NCBI RefSeq assembly: GCF_000730385.1
Contig: NZ_CP008849.1
Location: 124,001-188,000, forward strand
DNA from: Alteromonas australica
GTDB lineage: Bacteria > Pseudomonadota > Gammaproteobacteria > Enterobacterales > Alteromonadaceae
Length of the DNA: 64,000 nucleotides
Direction: 5' to 3'
In this document: in pieces, positions 26,938-35,890 of the stretch
Layout of the letters: every line of letters begins with the position of its first letter
Position numbering within the stretch: the first letter of the stretch is position 1
The notes under the pieces: model-generated
Databases searched by the model: none
What the model saw: only the letters and a program-made list of their open reading frames with translations
Told to the model about the DNA's origin: nothing
Program-made: the position numbers and the translations under genes

Positions 26938-29046
26938 GTGTATTTGTTTGAAGGTTTAAAGCAAAAAGTTGTAGAGTATTTACCTGCCGATAGAGTTCAG
27001 TTGGTGCAGGAAGCCTTCGTATTGGCGCAAGAAGCCCACGATGGTCAAATGCGTTCAAGCGGAGACCCTTACATTACGCACCCCGTTGCGGTTGCAGGCA
27101 TTCTTGCAGACATGCATTTAGACCATGAAACGATTATGGCCGCCTTGCTGCACGATGTGATTGAAGACACGCACTATAGTCAGGAAGACTTAGCAGACGC
27201 CTTTGGCGACACCGTCGCCGAATTAGTGGAAGGTGTCAGTAAGCTAGATAAACTCGCCTTCAGCACCAAGCAAGAAGCGCAAGCGGAGAACTTCCGTAAA
27301 ATGATGATGGCCATGGTACAAGATATCAGGGTTATCTTAATCAAGCTGGCTGATCGCACCCACAATATGCGTACGTTAGGCTCTCTGCGCCCAGACAAGC
27401 GCCGTCGTATTGCTTTAGAAACGCTGGAAATTTACGCCCCCATTGCCCACCGTTTGGGTATTCACGATATTAAAAATGAACTGGAAGACCTTGGTTTTCA
27501 AGCCATGTATCCTATGCGTCACAGAGCACTTAAATCAGCTGTGCGCCAGGCTAGGGGTAATCGAAAAGAAATCATTGAAAATATACGTGAAGAACTGCAC
27601 ACACGTTTAGATGCATTCAAAATTGAATCAAATGTCTTAGGCCGCGAAAAGCATCTGTATTCCATTTACCGCAAAATGAAAAACAAAGAGTTAATGTTCA
27701 ACGAAGTTATGGACATCTACGCGTTTCGTATTGTGGTAGACAGTGTTGATAACTGCTATCGCTCGCTAGGGGCGATGCATGGTTTGTATAAGCCAATTGA
27801 AAACAGATTTAAAGACTATATTGCTATCCCGCGGACCAATGGTTATCAGTCGTTACATACTTCGCTTATTGGTCCTCACGGTATTCCCGTAGAAATTCAA
27901 ATACGTACCAAAGAAATGGATCAGATGGCAGATAAAGGCGTTGCCGCTCATTGGCTTTATAAAGAGCCAGGAGATAACGGTACAACTGCCCAGTTACGTG
28001 CGCGCAAATGGATGCAAAGCCTACTTGAACTGCAACAATCGGCGAGCTCGTCATTTGAATTTATTGAGTCGGTTAAAACAGATTTATTCCCGGATGAAAT
28101 TTACGTATTCACGCCAGATGGCCGCATTATAGAGTTGCCCATGGGCGCGACCGCTGTGGACTTTGCCTATGCAGTGCACTCAGATGTGGGGAATACGTGC
28201 GTTGGTGTGCGCGTTGAACGCAGAAACTATAGCTTGAGCAAGCCACTTCAAAACGGTCAAACGGTAGAAATTATTACCTCTCCAAAGGCCAAGCCCAACG
28301 CTAACTGGTTGAATTTTGTAGTGAGTGCCCGCGCCCGTACCCGCATTCGTCAATATTTACGTAAGCAACATTCGCAAGAAGCGGTCAATATGGGTAACCG
28401 TTTACTTAGGCACGCGCTAGGCGCTGTTAAATTAGATGATATTGCTCAGCAAGATATCGATCGGGTAGTGGCGGAAACCAAACATGATGACTTTGAAGCC
28501 TTGCTGATAGACATTGGTCTTGGTAACGAATTAAGTGCAATTGTTGCTCGTCGTTTATTGGGCGAAAATACCGACTTACCTGATAAAAAGGGTAACGTGG
28601 CTATTCGTGGTACAGAAGGTTTGCTGGTGCACTTTGCACGTTGCTGCCACCCTATTCCTGATGATGAAATCGTGGCTATTTTGAGCCCAGGTAGAGGTAT
28701 GGCTATTCACCAAACTGGGTGTAATAACATTAGAAAGCTGACCAAAGAAGAGCCGCAACGCGTATTACCTATGCGATGGGATGAAGAACCACAAGGTGAG
28801 TTCAAAGCCTCGCTACGTATTGAGCTAATCAATCACCAAGGTACCTTGGCTACGTTAACCAATACGATTTCTGGGTGCGACTCGAATATTATTGGTCTTC
28901 AAACCGAAGAAAAAGAGAGTAATATCTACTTTATCGACCTTGAGCTAACCACCCACAACCGTGTGCATTTAGCCAGAGTCATGAAGAAGATACGTACAAT
29001 GCCAGAAGTTCAAAAAGTGTCACGTCACAGCCAGTCTCGACACTAA
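26938..29046 (+). CDS. spoT: Bifunctional (p)ppGpp synthetase/hydrolase SpoT
   Basis: A 702-residue RelA/SpoT homologue that makes and breaks the stringent-response alarmone. Domains in order: an HD hydrolase (THPVAVAGILADM and LLHDVIEDT, residues about 45-75), a synthetase (REKHLYSIYRKM and DYIAIPRTNGYQSLHTS, residues about 235-310), TGS (VFTPDGRIIELPMGATAVDFAY, near 395), a helical region, and a C-terminal ACT domain. The intact hydrolase motif marks it as SpoT rather than RelA. The start is a GTG at 26938, giving MYLFEGL as in E. coli SpoT (MYLFESL). No upstream ATG is available. Confidence 0.96.
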   Translation: MYLFEGLKQKVVEYLPADRVQLVQEAFVLAQEAHDGQMRSSGDPYITHPVAVAGILADMHLDHETIMAALLHDVIEDTHYSQEDLADAFGDTVAELVEGVSKLDKLAFSTKQEAQAENFRKMMMAMVQDIRVILIKLADRTHNMRTLGSLRPDKRRRIALETLEIYAPIAHRLGIHDIKNELEDLGFQAMYPMRHRALKSAVRQARGNRKEIIENIREELHTRLDAFKIESNVLGREKHLYSIYRKMKNKELMFNEVMDIYAFRIVVDSVDNCYRSLGAMHGLYKPIENRFKDYIAIPRTNGYQSLHTSLIGPHGIPVEIQIRTKEMDQMADKGVAAHWLYKEPGDNGTTAQLRARKWMQSLLELQQSASSSFEFIESVKTDLFPDEIYVFTPDGRIIELPMGATAVDFAYAVHSDVGNTCVGVRVERRNYSLSKPLQNGQTVEIITSPKAKPNANWLNFVVSARARTRIRQYLRKQHSQEAVNMGNRLLRHALGAVKLDDIAQQDIDRVVAETKHDDFEALLIDIGLGNELSAIVARRLLGENTDLPDKKGNVAIRGTEGLLVHFARCCHPIPDDEIVAILSPGRGMAIHQTGCNNIRKLTKEEPQRVLPMRWDEEPQGEFKASLRIELINHQGTLATLTNTISGCDSNIIGLQTEEKESNIYFIDLELTTHNRVHLARVMKKIRTMPEVQKVSRHSQSRH

Positions 29047-29069
29047 ACTATTAAATTTTAGGATAAATT

Positions 29070-29456
29070 ATGTCTAAGTCTATTATTCAGACCGATCAGG
29101 CACCTGCTGCTATTGGTACTTACAGCCAAGCAGTGAAAGCCGGTACCACTGTGTATTTATCAGGCCAGATCCCATTGGCGTCCGCCACAATGGAAATGGT
29201 GTCTGAAGATTTCGCAGAACAAGCCGTACAGGTATTTGAAAACCTAAAGGCCGTTTGTGAGGCCGCAGGTGGTACAACGAACGATTTGGTCAAGGTTAAC
29301 ATTTTCCTTATCGATCTTGGCCACTTTGCCACGGTTAATGAAATCATGAGCCGCTATTTCAACAAGCCTTACCCAGCACGGGCAGCGGTACAAGTTTCCG
29401 CATTGCCAAAAGGCGCGCAAATAGAAATTGACGGTGTGATGGAATTGCCGGAGTAA
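29070..29456 (+). CDS. ridA: RidA, 2-iminobutanoate/2-iminopropanoate deaminase
   Basis: Hydrolyses reactive enamine/imine intermediates released by PLP enzymes. The 128-residue protein carries [19 protein letters not shown] near the N-terminus, the catalytic arginine in [20 protein letters not shown] near residue 105, and the glutamate in the C-terminal [11 protein letters not shown]. It sits between spoT and trmH in the common gammaproteobacterial order. The RBS TTTTAGGA lies upstream. Confidence 0.96.
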   Translation: MSKSIIQTDQAPAAIGTYSQAVKAGTTVYLSGQIPLASATMEMVSEDFAEQAVQVFENLKAVCEAAGGTTNDLVKVNIFLIDLGHFATVNEIMSRYFNKPYPARAAVQVSALPKGAQIEIDGVMELPE

Positions 29457-29459
29457 ACC

Positions 29460-30173
29460 ATGTCACCAGAGCGTTACCAGCGCATAAGACAAGTGCTGGA
29501 TAAAAGGCAAACCGATTTAACGGTTTGCCTAGAAAATGTGCATAAACCTCATAATGTGTCAGCCGTGGTTCGCACCTGCGATGCCGTTGGTATTCACCGC
29601 GTGCATACGGTATGGGAAGAGAAGTATCAGTTTAGACGTGGTACTGCCATGGGTAGCCAACAATGGGTACGCCAAACTAATCACGAGAACATCGGTGATG
29701 CCATGGGCGCGCTGAAAGGCCAAGGCATGCAGGTATTGGTAACACATTTGTCGGACACCGCAGTAGATTTCCGTGATGTAGACTATACCAAACCCACCGC
29801 CATTTTGTTTGGCCAAGAAAAATACGGCGCCACTGACGAAGCCATAGCCTTGGCAGATCAGGACATTGTTATTCCTATGATGGGCATGGTGCAGTCGTTG
29901 AATGTATCTGTGGCCGCTGCGTTGGTGCTTTATGAAGCGCAACGACAACGTACCATTGCGGGTATGTATAATGAACAACATCTGCCAGAAGCAGAATGTC
30001 AGGCTTTGGCTTTTGAAAACGGCTACCCCCGCTTATTCAAGCTTTGCCAACGCAAAGGGCTACCGTTTCCACCTATTAATGCGTTAGGGGAAGTTGACGC
30101 TAACGATAGTTGGTGGAAAGAAATGCAAATCACCCCATTAGAAGCGAAAGCCCTTAGCCAGCAAGAAGGGTAG
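29460..30173 (+). CDS. trmH: tRNA (guanosine-18-2'-O)-methyltransferase TrmH (SpoU)
   Basis: SPOUT-class enzyme that methylates G18 in the D loop of tRNA. The 237-residue protein is collinear with E. coli TrmH (229 aa): LDKRQTDLTVCLENVHKPHNV, HLSDTAVDFRDVDYTKPTAILFGQEK and IPMMGMVQSLNVSVAAALVLYEAQRQR, the last two forming the knotted AdoMet site. It starts three bases after the ridA stop and follows the conserved spoT-ridA-trmH-recG order. Confidence 0.95.
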   Translation: MSPERYQRIRQVLDKRQTDLTVCLENVHKPHNVSAVVRTCDAVGIHRVHTVWEEKYQFRRGTAMGSQQWVRQTNHENIGDAMGALKGQGMQVLVTHLSDTAVDFRDVDYTKPTAILFGQEKYGATDEAIALADQDIVIPMMGMVQSLNVSVAAALVLYEAQRQRTIAGMYNEQHLPEAECQALAFENGYPRLFKLCQRKGLPFPPINALGEVDANDSWWKEMQITPLEAKALSQQEG

Positions 30174-30182
30174 TACCAACCT

Positions 30183-30215
30183 CGGTTTACGGCGATTAAT
30201 CCTGTCCGTAAACCG
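30183..30215. repeat. 10-bp inverted repeat between trmH and recG
   Basis: CGGTTTACGG and CCGTAAACCG enclose a 13-base loop. It begins nine bases after the trmH stop and lacks a U-tract; it may act as an RNA stability or weak termination hairpin before recG. Confidence 0.5.
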
Positions 30216-30307
30216 TACTCGCCAAGTCCTTCACAATCCATTACACTTCAGTTTTCAAATAACTACTTCAACAAAATCAGCCGCTTGATTTAAGGAAACT
30301 GGGTCTT

Positions 30308-32380
30308 ATGCAACCATTGGCCACGACACCGATTACTGCCCTCAAAGGGGTAGGTGCAAAAGTGGCAGAAAAGCTAAACAAAATTGGTTTGTTTACATTG
30401 CAAGATATCTTGTTTCACCTTCCTTTACGCTATGAAGACAGAACCCGAATATACAGCGTGGCGGAATGCAGGCCCTTTACCCACGTGAGTGTTCAAGGTG
30501 AAGTGAAAAGTGCAGATATTCAATACGGCAAAAAGCGTATGCTGGTGGTTAAACTGAGTGATGGCACAGGCACCATTACTTTACGCTTTTTTCACTTTGG
30601 CGCTGTACAGCGTACAATGATGTCTCCGGGTAATACAGTGCGCTGTTTTGGCGAAGTGCGTACCGGTAAGTGGGGCATTGAAATGATGCACCCTGAATTC
30701 AAGCTGGTCGATGAAGATGCCCCTTTGGCAGAAGAGTCACTCACGCCGGTTTACCCTACCACCGAAGGGGTAAAGCAACTTACGCTACGTAATTTAACCG
30801 AACAAGCCTTAGCGTTATTAGACAAAGGCGCATTGGCTGACTTACTGCCAGAAGGCATGTACGACAACCAAATTTCCCTGAACGAAGCGCTGCATACGGT
30901 ACATCGGCCGCCTCCCGATGTCGACGTTCACGAAATGGAAGAGGGCTTGCACCCCGCCCAATATCGACTGATTTTGGAAGAGCTTTTATCTCATCATTTA
31001 AGCGTATTGAAAGTGCGTAAGCTGTCTGATGCTCAGCCAGGTATTGCTATTTCGGTGAACCAAGGGCTTATTGATAAACTGCTTGCACAACTTCCATTCT
31101 CGCCCACGGGCGCACAACAACGCGTGGTGGCGGATATTCAACAAGATATGCGCCATGCTCGGCCAATGATGCGCTTAGTTCAAGGCGATGTGGGGTCGGG
31201 TAAAACACTGGTGGCTGCCCTTGCGGCGTTATCGGCTATTGGCGGCGGCTATCAGGTGGCATTGATGGCACCCACTGAATTATTAGCCGAGCAACACGCG
31301 AACAATTTTCGAGAATGGTTAACACCCTTAGGTATTGAAGTGGGGTGGCTTGCTGGCAAGCTAAAAGGGAAAGCGCGGGCCGAAGTATTGGCGCGTTTAG
31401 AAGCGGGTGATATCCAAATGCTGGTGGGAACCCACGCCATTTTTCAGGAAAGCGTGAATTATCAACAGTTGGCTTTGGTCATTGTTGATGAGCAGCACCG
31501 TTTTGGCGTTCATCAACGCCTAGCATTGCGAGATAAAGGGGAGCAGCAAGGGCGTTACCCACATCAGCTTATTATGACGGCAACGCCAATTCCCCGAACG
31601 CTCGCCATGACGGCATACGCCGATTTAGACACCTCAATTATAGATGAACTGCCGCCGGGCAGAACGCCAGTGCAAACCGTGGTATTACCGGACACCCGTC
31701 GAGCTGATGTTATTGAACGGGTGCGTCAGGCGTGCAAAGACCATGGTCGGCAAGCCTACTGGGTATGTACCCTTATAGACGAGTCGGAAGTGTTGGAATG
31801 CCAAGCCGCGGAAGATGCTGCGGTCACCTTGCGTACCGCACTACCAGACTTAAACGTAGGCTTAGTACATGGCCGTTTAAAGCCCGCTGAAAAAGCGCAG
31901 GTTATGGCTGATTTTAAAGAAGGGAAGCTCGACTTACTGGTGGCCACTACCGTGATTGAAGTAGGGGTAGATGTTCCCAATGCCAGTATTATGATTATAG
32001 AAAACCCTGAGCGACTGGGCCTTGCGCAACTGCACCAGCTTCGAGGCCGGGTAGGGAGAGGTGCGGTAGAAAGCCAATGTGTGCTTATGTACCAAAGCCC
32101 GCTATCGAAAACAGCCACACAGCGTTTAGGGGTGCTAAGAGAATCGAGTGATGGCTTTTATATTGCCCAGCGCGATTTAGAGATACGTGGGCCTGGTGAG
32201 TTTATGGGCACCCGCCAAACCGGCATGGCAGAGCTGAAAATTGCAGATTTAGTACGAGATGCTGCCCTGATACCGAAAGTGCAAGAGATTGCCTATACCC
32301 TTTGGGAGCAATACCCCTCTCATGCACAAGCGATTATAAACCGTTGGATAGGGCATAAGGAGCAATATGGTCATGCTTAG
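30308..32380 (+). CDS. recG: ATP-dependent DNA helicase RecG
   Basis: Superfamily 2 branch-migration helicase for stalled replication forks and Holliday junctions. The 690-residue protein has an N-terminal wedge/OB domain (residues about 1-160; ALKGVGAKVAEKL), Walker A GDVGSGKT near residue 300, DEQHRFGVHQR (motif II, DEQH) near 395, MTATPIPRTLAMTAY, and helicase C-terminal motifs ending with ENPERLGLAQLHQLRGRVGRG and the TRG-type tail. It is full length. The rsmJ start lies inside its last codons. Confidence 0.96.
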   Translation: MQPLATTPITALKGVGAKVAEKLNKIGLFTLQDILFHLPLRYEDRTRIYSVAECRPFTHVSVQGEVKSADIQYGKKRMLVVKLSDGTGTITLRFFHFGAVQRTMMSPGNTVRCFGEVRTGKWGIEMMHPEFKLVDEDAPLAEESLTPVYPTTEGVKQLTLRNLTEQALALLDKGALADLLPEGMYDNQISLNEALHTVHRPPPDVDVHEMEEGLHPAQYRLILEELLSHHLSVLKVRKLSDAQPGIAISVNQGLIDKLLAQLPFSPTGAQQRVVADIQQDMRHARPMMRLVQGDVGSGKTLVAALAALSAIGGGYQVALMAPTELLAEQHANNFREWLTPLGIEVGWLAGKLKGKARAEVLARLEAGDIQMLVGTHAIFQESVNYQQLALVIVDEQHRFGVHQRLALRDKGEQQGRYPHQLIMTATPIPRTLAMTAYADLDTSIIDELPPGRTPVQTVVLPDTRRADVIERVRQACKDHGRQAYWVCTLIDESEVLECQAAEDAAVTLRTALPDLNVGLVHGRLKPAEKAQVMADFKEGKLDLLVATTVIEVGVDVPNASIMIIENPERLGLAQLHQLRGRVGRGAVESQCVLMYQSPLSKTATQRLGVLRESSDGFYIAQRDLEIRGPGEFMGTRQTGMAELKIADLVRDAALIPKVQEIAYTLWEQYPSHAQAIINRWIGHKEQYGHA

Positions 32381-33161
32381 CCGTTTGCCACTTTGGGTAG
32401 CGAGTTCGCCACAGCAAGATAGCTTCAGTGCCGATGAGAAACGAGCCGCTGCTATTAGTGATGCTTGGGGTTTCCCCATCGTAGATCGCGCGGTTAAGCC
32501 AACGGACGGATTCTATTTGCAAGTGTGCAATGATGTTTTAGGTTTGGTTGATGCCAGTGAAAAGAAAACTCTGCCTGTCGACGTCGATTTTGCTTCTCCG
32601 GCCAGCCTTTACCGAAAGCAACACGGTGGCGGAAGAAAAGAGCCCATTGTTAAAGCCATTGGGCTGAAAGGGGATGCGCCTTGGCATGTCATTGATGCCA
32701 CACCAGGGTTAGGGCGGGACGCATTCGTATTGGTTAGCGTTGGTTGTACGGTGACTATGATAGAGCGTTCGCCGGTGGTTGCTGCACTTTTAGAAGACGG
32801 AATTCGCCGGTTAGCTCAGCGTTATCCAGAACTAGCCCAAAGAATGGTGCTGCGGCATGGAAATAGTGCCGAGGTGATGCAATACTTCAGTGGTGAGGAT
32901 GTTAACGCTATTTATTTAGACCCCATGTTCCCACATAAGAAAAAGTCAGCCTTGGTGAAAAAGGAGATGCGGCTATTTCAGCAATTGCTTGGGCACGACC
33001 CAGATGCTGATGCGCTGCTCGCCCCTGCGCGTCAGCTTGCAACGCATAGAGTGGTGGTAAAACGCCCTAACAGTGCTGAAGTATTGGCTGGAGAAAAACC
33101 ATCAATGGCAATAGAAAGTAAAAAACATAGATTTGATGTGTATTTGTGTCAAAAACCCTAG
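32367..33161 (+). CDS. rsmJ: 16S rRNA (guanine-1516-N2)-methyltransferase RsmJ
   Basis: A 264-residue AdoMet methyltransferase (YhiQ family). The N-terminal part is variable; the core has DATPGLGRDAFVLVSVGCTVTMIERSP (AdoMet site, near residue 110), NAIYLDPMFPHKKKSALVKKEMR (catalytic DPMFP, near 185) and VVVKRPN. The start ATG at 32367 has AAGGAG upstream and overlaps the recG end by 14 bases. Downstream, the peroxiredoxin gene follows after nine bases. Confidence 0.94.
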   Translation: MVMLSRLPLWVASSPQQDSFSADEKRAAAISDAWGFPIVDRAVKPTDGFYLQVCNDVLGLVDASEKKTLPVDVDFASPASLYRKQHGGGRKEPIVKAIGLKGDAPWHVIDATPGLGRDAFVLVSVGCTVTMIERSPVVAALLEDGIRRLAQRYPELAQRMVLRHGNSAEVMQYFSGEDVNAIYLDPMFPHKKKSALVKKEMRLFQQLLGHDPDADALLAPARQLATHRVVVKRPNSAEVLAGEKPSMAIESKKHRFDVYLCQKP

Positions 33162-33170
33162 GAGAGCAGC

Positions 33171-33644
33171 ATGATACAAGTTGGTAGCACCTTGCCCGAG
33201 GTGGATTTCGGTCTTTTAGTCAACGGAGAAATGACGAACCCAGGTACGAATGAACTTTTCTCGGACAAACGAGTGGTAATGTTTGCAGTGCCTGGCGCGT
33301 TTACGCCAACCTGCTCTCAGGCACATTTGCCAGGTTTTGTGGCGTTAGCCGACAAAATCAAAGCTAAGGGTATCGACAGCATTATTTGTTTGTCGGTAAA
33401 CGATGCGTTTGTTATGGACGCATGGGGCAAAGCAAATAATGCTGACGAAATTATCATGCTGGCAGATGGCAACGGCCATTTCACCAAGCAAATTGGCCTA
33501 GATATGAACACCAGTAACTTTGGTGGTTTACGTTCACTACGCTATTCCATGCTGGTAGAAGATGGTGAGGTGAAAAAGCTTAATCTTGAAGATCCTGGTC
33601 GCTTTGAAGTGAGCGACGCGCAAAGCATGTTAGATAGCTTATAA
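33171..33644 (+). CDS. Prx5-type atypical peroxiredoxin
   Basis: A 157-residue thiol peroxidase reducing hydrogen peroxide and organic peroxides. The active site is PGAFTPTCSQAHLPG with the peroxidatic cysteine near residue 49, followed by LSVNDAFVMDAWGKA and a conserved arginine in the C-terminal half (GLRSLRYSMLVEDG). There is no fused glutaredoxin domain. The gene is preceded by AGGAGAGC and followed by a good terminator. It may share a transcript with rsmJ. Confidence 0.94.
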   Translation: MIQVGSTLPEVDFGLLVNGEMTNPGTNELFSDKRVVMFAVPGAFTPTCSQAHLPGFVALADKIKAKGIDSIICLSVNDAFVMDAWGKANNADEIIMLADGNGHFTKQIGLDMNTSNFGGLRSLRYSMLVEDGEVKKLNLEDPGRFEVSDAQSMLDSL

Positions 33645-33674
33645 GCGCGTTACATCAATAAGCGTTACTTGACT

Positions 33675-33714
33675 AAGCTCGCACGCTAGAGATGTCTAGT
33701 TTGCGAGCTTTTTT
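33675..33714 (+). terminator. Rho-independent terminator after the peroxiredoxin gene
   Basis: A 9-bp stem (AAGCTCGCA / TGCGAGCTT), with an inner CTAGA/TCTAG pairing in the loop, followed by TTTT (six U with the stem end). It lies 31 bases after the stop. Confidence 0.85.
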
Positions 33715-33857
33715 ATGCCACGTTTAGCCTAGTATTTTGTTTTACTCCTTACTGTCGCGTGGGGCACTTGCCAGCATGTGCGAGTAAAGTGCAAATCAAT
33801 GGCGCGAGATGATCTTGCTTTGGCTTACCCCCGTTATAGAAGAGCACCGTTTAATAA

Positions 33858-33886
33858 GCGCGTTAGCGCCACAGGGGCTAACGCGC
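33858..33886. repeat. 10-bp inverted repeat in the intergenic region
   Basis: GCGCGTTAGC and GCTAACGCGC flank a 9-base loop. There is no U-tract and no match to a repeat elsewhere in the window that I noticed. Function unknown. Confidence 0.4.
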
Positions 33887-33986
33887 GTGCTGCAATAAAA
33901 GGCTCGAAATACAAGTGGTTGTAAACATTGAGGCAAGAAGCGCAGATATTCAGCACATTCACACGGTGAGTTACCTTTACTTGGTT

Positions 33987-34005
33987 AATGATAATAAGTA
34001 TCATT
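33987..34005. promoter_or_regulatory. Putative Fur box
   Basis: AATGATAATAAGTATCATT is a 7-5-7 inverted repeat matching the Fur consensus (GATAATGATAATCATTATC) in its AT-rich symmetry. It lies 32 bases before the first gene of a ferric-iron ABC transporter operon, so iron repression is the expected control. Confidence 0.8.
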
Positions 34006-34036
34006 TGCGAAAGAAGACAACGATTTAGGAATAATT

Positions 34037-34846
34037 ATGACAACAACACTGAAAAAAATGGGTGCCTTGGTTTTCGCATCAGCGGTTTCATTTTCGTTAC
34101 TCTCTGGCAACGCAATGGCGAATGGTGCAATTGGCGATCACGTTAATAATTTGCATGCCCACATAGGTGAATATACAGAAGAAGTGCATTGGCTAGAAAG
34201 TAAGTTTGGTAGTGTTGTTGATGCTTATGAAGCCAAAGATAAAAACCTAAAAACCGATGTTTTAATGGAATATTGGGAAGAGGTAGATTTCCATTCTGCA
34301 ATTGAAACCCAATACGTGCCTATTTATGCCACTATTTGGCAAGGCATTTACGGTGTAAAAATGGCCATTGATAATGGCAAGCCTGTTGCCGATGTTCGCG
34401 TAGAGCAAGAGAAACTCAATCATGCCTTGTGGCAAGCGCTAGGCGCAGTTAAACTTGCGTCCCAATATCAAAAGAAAGGCTTGATTGATCAGGTAAAAAC
34501 CACCGAAGTTGAACCTACCACAGGCCCAGAAGTTATTGACGATATTAAAACACGTTTAGATCGCGTAGTGGCTAAGTACGCTGAGCAACTACATGAAGTG
34601 GCAACGACCCTGGTACATGACACCTATCTTCAGCGCTTTGAAGGTGTAGAAGGCGACTTAATCGCAAAAGACGCAGCATTGGTGGAAGACTTAGAAAAAG
34701 ACTTCAACGTAACCTTGCCACAAGCCATTTCTCAAGATGAAGGCGTAGATGCCGTTCGTCACGTGGTTGAAGCTATGCAAGTTAAGTTAGACAAAGCGCG
34801 TAAACTGCTAGTAGAAGCAGAAAAAGGTCGTAAAGACGTATTTTAA
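34037..34846 (+). CDS. Periplasmic helical protein of unknown function, Fur-box operon
   Basis: Not recognised as a named family. The 269-residue protein has a signal peptide (MTTTLKKMGALVFASAVSF, with cleavage near SGNAMA-NG, about residue 29). The mature part is predicted mostly helical, with charged heptad-like stretches and many His and Glu residues (HVNNLHAHIGEYTEEVHWLE near residue 36, EEVDFHSAIE near 82) that could bind metal. It is the first gene after the Fur box and nine bases before the iron-binding protein gene, so an accessory role in iron uptake, for example periplasmic iron capture, is inferred. Confidence 0.8.
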   Translation: MTTTLKKMGALVFASAVSFSLLSGNAMANGAIGDHVNNLHAHIGEYTEEVHWLESKFGSVVDAYEAKDKNLKTDVLMEYWEEVDFHSAIETQYVPIYATIWQGIYGVKMAIDNGKPVADVRVEQEKLNHALWQALGAVKLASQYQKKGLIDQVKTTEVEPTTGPEVIDDIKTRLDRVVAKYAEQLHEVATTLVHDTYLQRFEGVEGDLIAKDAALVEDLEKDFNVTLPQAISQDEGVDAVRHVVEAMQVKLDKARKLLVEAEKGRKDVF

Positions 34847-34855
34847 GGAACCTTT

Positions 34856-35890
34856 ATGCAACGAAGAACATTCTTACAAGGGTTAGCCGCCGCCACAGCG
34901 TTAGGGAGTTTACCTCTTGGAGTCGCAAACGCCCTAAGCCCCATGGCCAGTGTGTCAGTGGAGTCACTACCTAAACTAGAGGGTGATTTAACCCTGTATT
35001 TAGGTCGAGGCGAGGGTGGTTTATACGAGAATGTTCTTCAAGCCATAGAAAAGCGTAACCCTAAGCTTAATCTTAAAATTCGCCGCGGTGGCTCTGCTGC
35101 CTTAGCGAATACCATAGTGGCGGAAAAGAAAGCGGGCGTGAAGCGAGCTGATCTTTTCTGGGCTGTGGATACGGGGTCAATTGGTATGGTGACGGATGCG
35201 GGGGCAGCTAAACCCTTGCCAACCGATTTAACCACACAGTTAAAAGAAGGGTTTCAATACCCGAGTTGGTCACCTGTTACTGGGCGTGTTCGTACCTTGC
35301 CTTATAACACACAACGTGTGTCACCCGAGCAAATTCCAGACAGCGTGATGGCGTTAGCTGACAGCGACCTCAAACTAGGTTGGGCGCCAGCGTACTCTTC
35401 GTTTCAGTCATTTGTTACCGCTATGCGTCTGCTTGAGGGCGAAAAAGCCACCCGAGCTTGGCTAAAAGGCGTAAATCGCAACGCCAAAAAATATGCCGGC
35501 GAACTCGGTGTCGTTATGGGCGTTGAACGGGGGGAAGTTGATGTCGGGTTTGCGAATCACTACTACACACTGCGCTTAAAATCCGGTAAACCTGATGCGA
35601 ATGTTGCCTTGGCTTATACCAAAAATGATGCGGGCTGTTTAGTGAACGCATCAGGCATAGTGGCACTGAGTGACGGTGATTTACCGGTCAACTTTATTCG
35701 CTACCTGCTCACTCATGAAGTGCAAAGCTATCTTGCTCGGGAAGCTTATGAAATTCCTTTGGTTCAAGATGTAGCGCAGCCAGAAGGTTTAGAGAGTTTA
35801 AGTACATTGACACCTCCTGCAATGGACTTACGTAACCTTGCTGATTTACGTCCCACCCTTAACTTGATGAGGGATGTTGGCGTACTGTGA
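34856..35890 (+). CDS. Ferric-iron ABC transporter substrate-binding protein (FbpA-type)
   Basis: A 344-residue periplasmic binding protein. The N-terminus has a twin-arginine-like signal (QRRTFLQGLAAATALG). The mature chain opens with LEGDLTLYLGRGEGGLYENVL and contains VAEKKAGVKRADLFWAVDTGS and LPYNTQRVSPEQIP, resembling the FbpA/FutA iron(III)-binding family. The permease start overlaps its stop by four bases. Cargo is inferred from family, the Fur box and the neighbours; a thiamine- or polyamine-type ligand is less likely. Confidence 0.85.
   Translation: MQRRTFLQGLAAATALGSLPLGVANALSPMASVSVESLPKLEGDLTLYLGRGEGGLYENVLQAIEKRNPKLNLKIRRGGSAALANTIVAEKKAGVKRADLFWAVDTGSIGMVTDAGAAKPLPTDLTTQLKEGFQYPSWSPVTGRVRTLPYNTQRVSPEQIPDSVMALADSDLKLGWAPAYSSFQSFVTAMRLLEGEKATRAWLKGVNRNAKKYAGELGVVMGVERGEVDVGFANHYYTLRLKSGKPDANVALAYTKNDAGCLVNASGIVALSDGDLPVNFIRYLLTHEVQSYLAREAYEIPLVQDVAQPEGLESLSTLTPPAMDLRNLADLRPTLNLMRDVGVL

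Larger units (their letters stand above)
33715..34036. other. Gap before the iron-transport operon
   Basis: No gene is supported. It contains a 10-bp inverted repeat at 33858-33886, the Fur-type operator at 33987-34005, and the RBS AGGAA before the gene at 34037. Confidence 0.6.

Noticed and set aside
33858..33886. CRISPR-like or transposon-end repeat
   Set aside because: It is a single inverted repeat with no direct copies or spacers nearby. No CRISPR array or insertion sequence was seen in the window.
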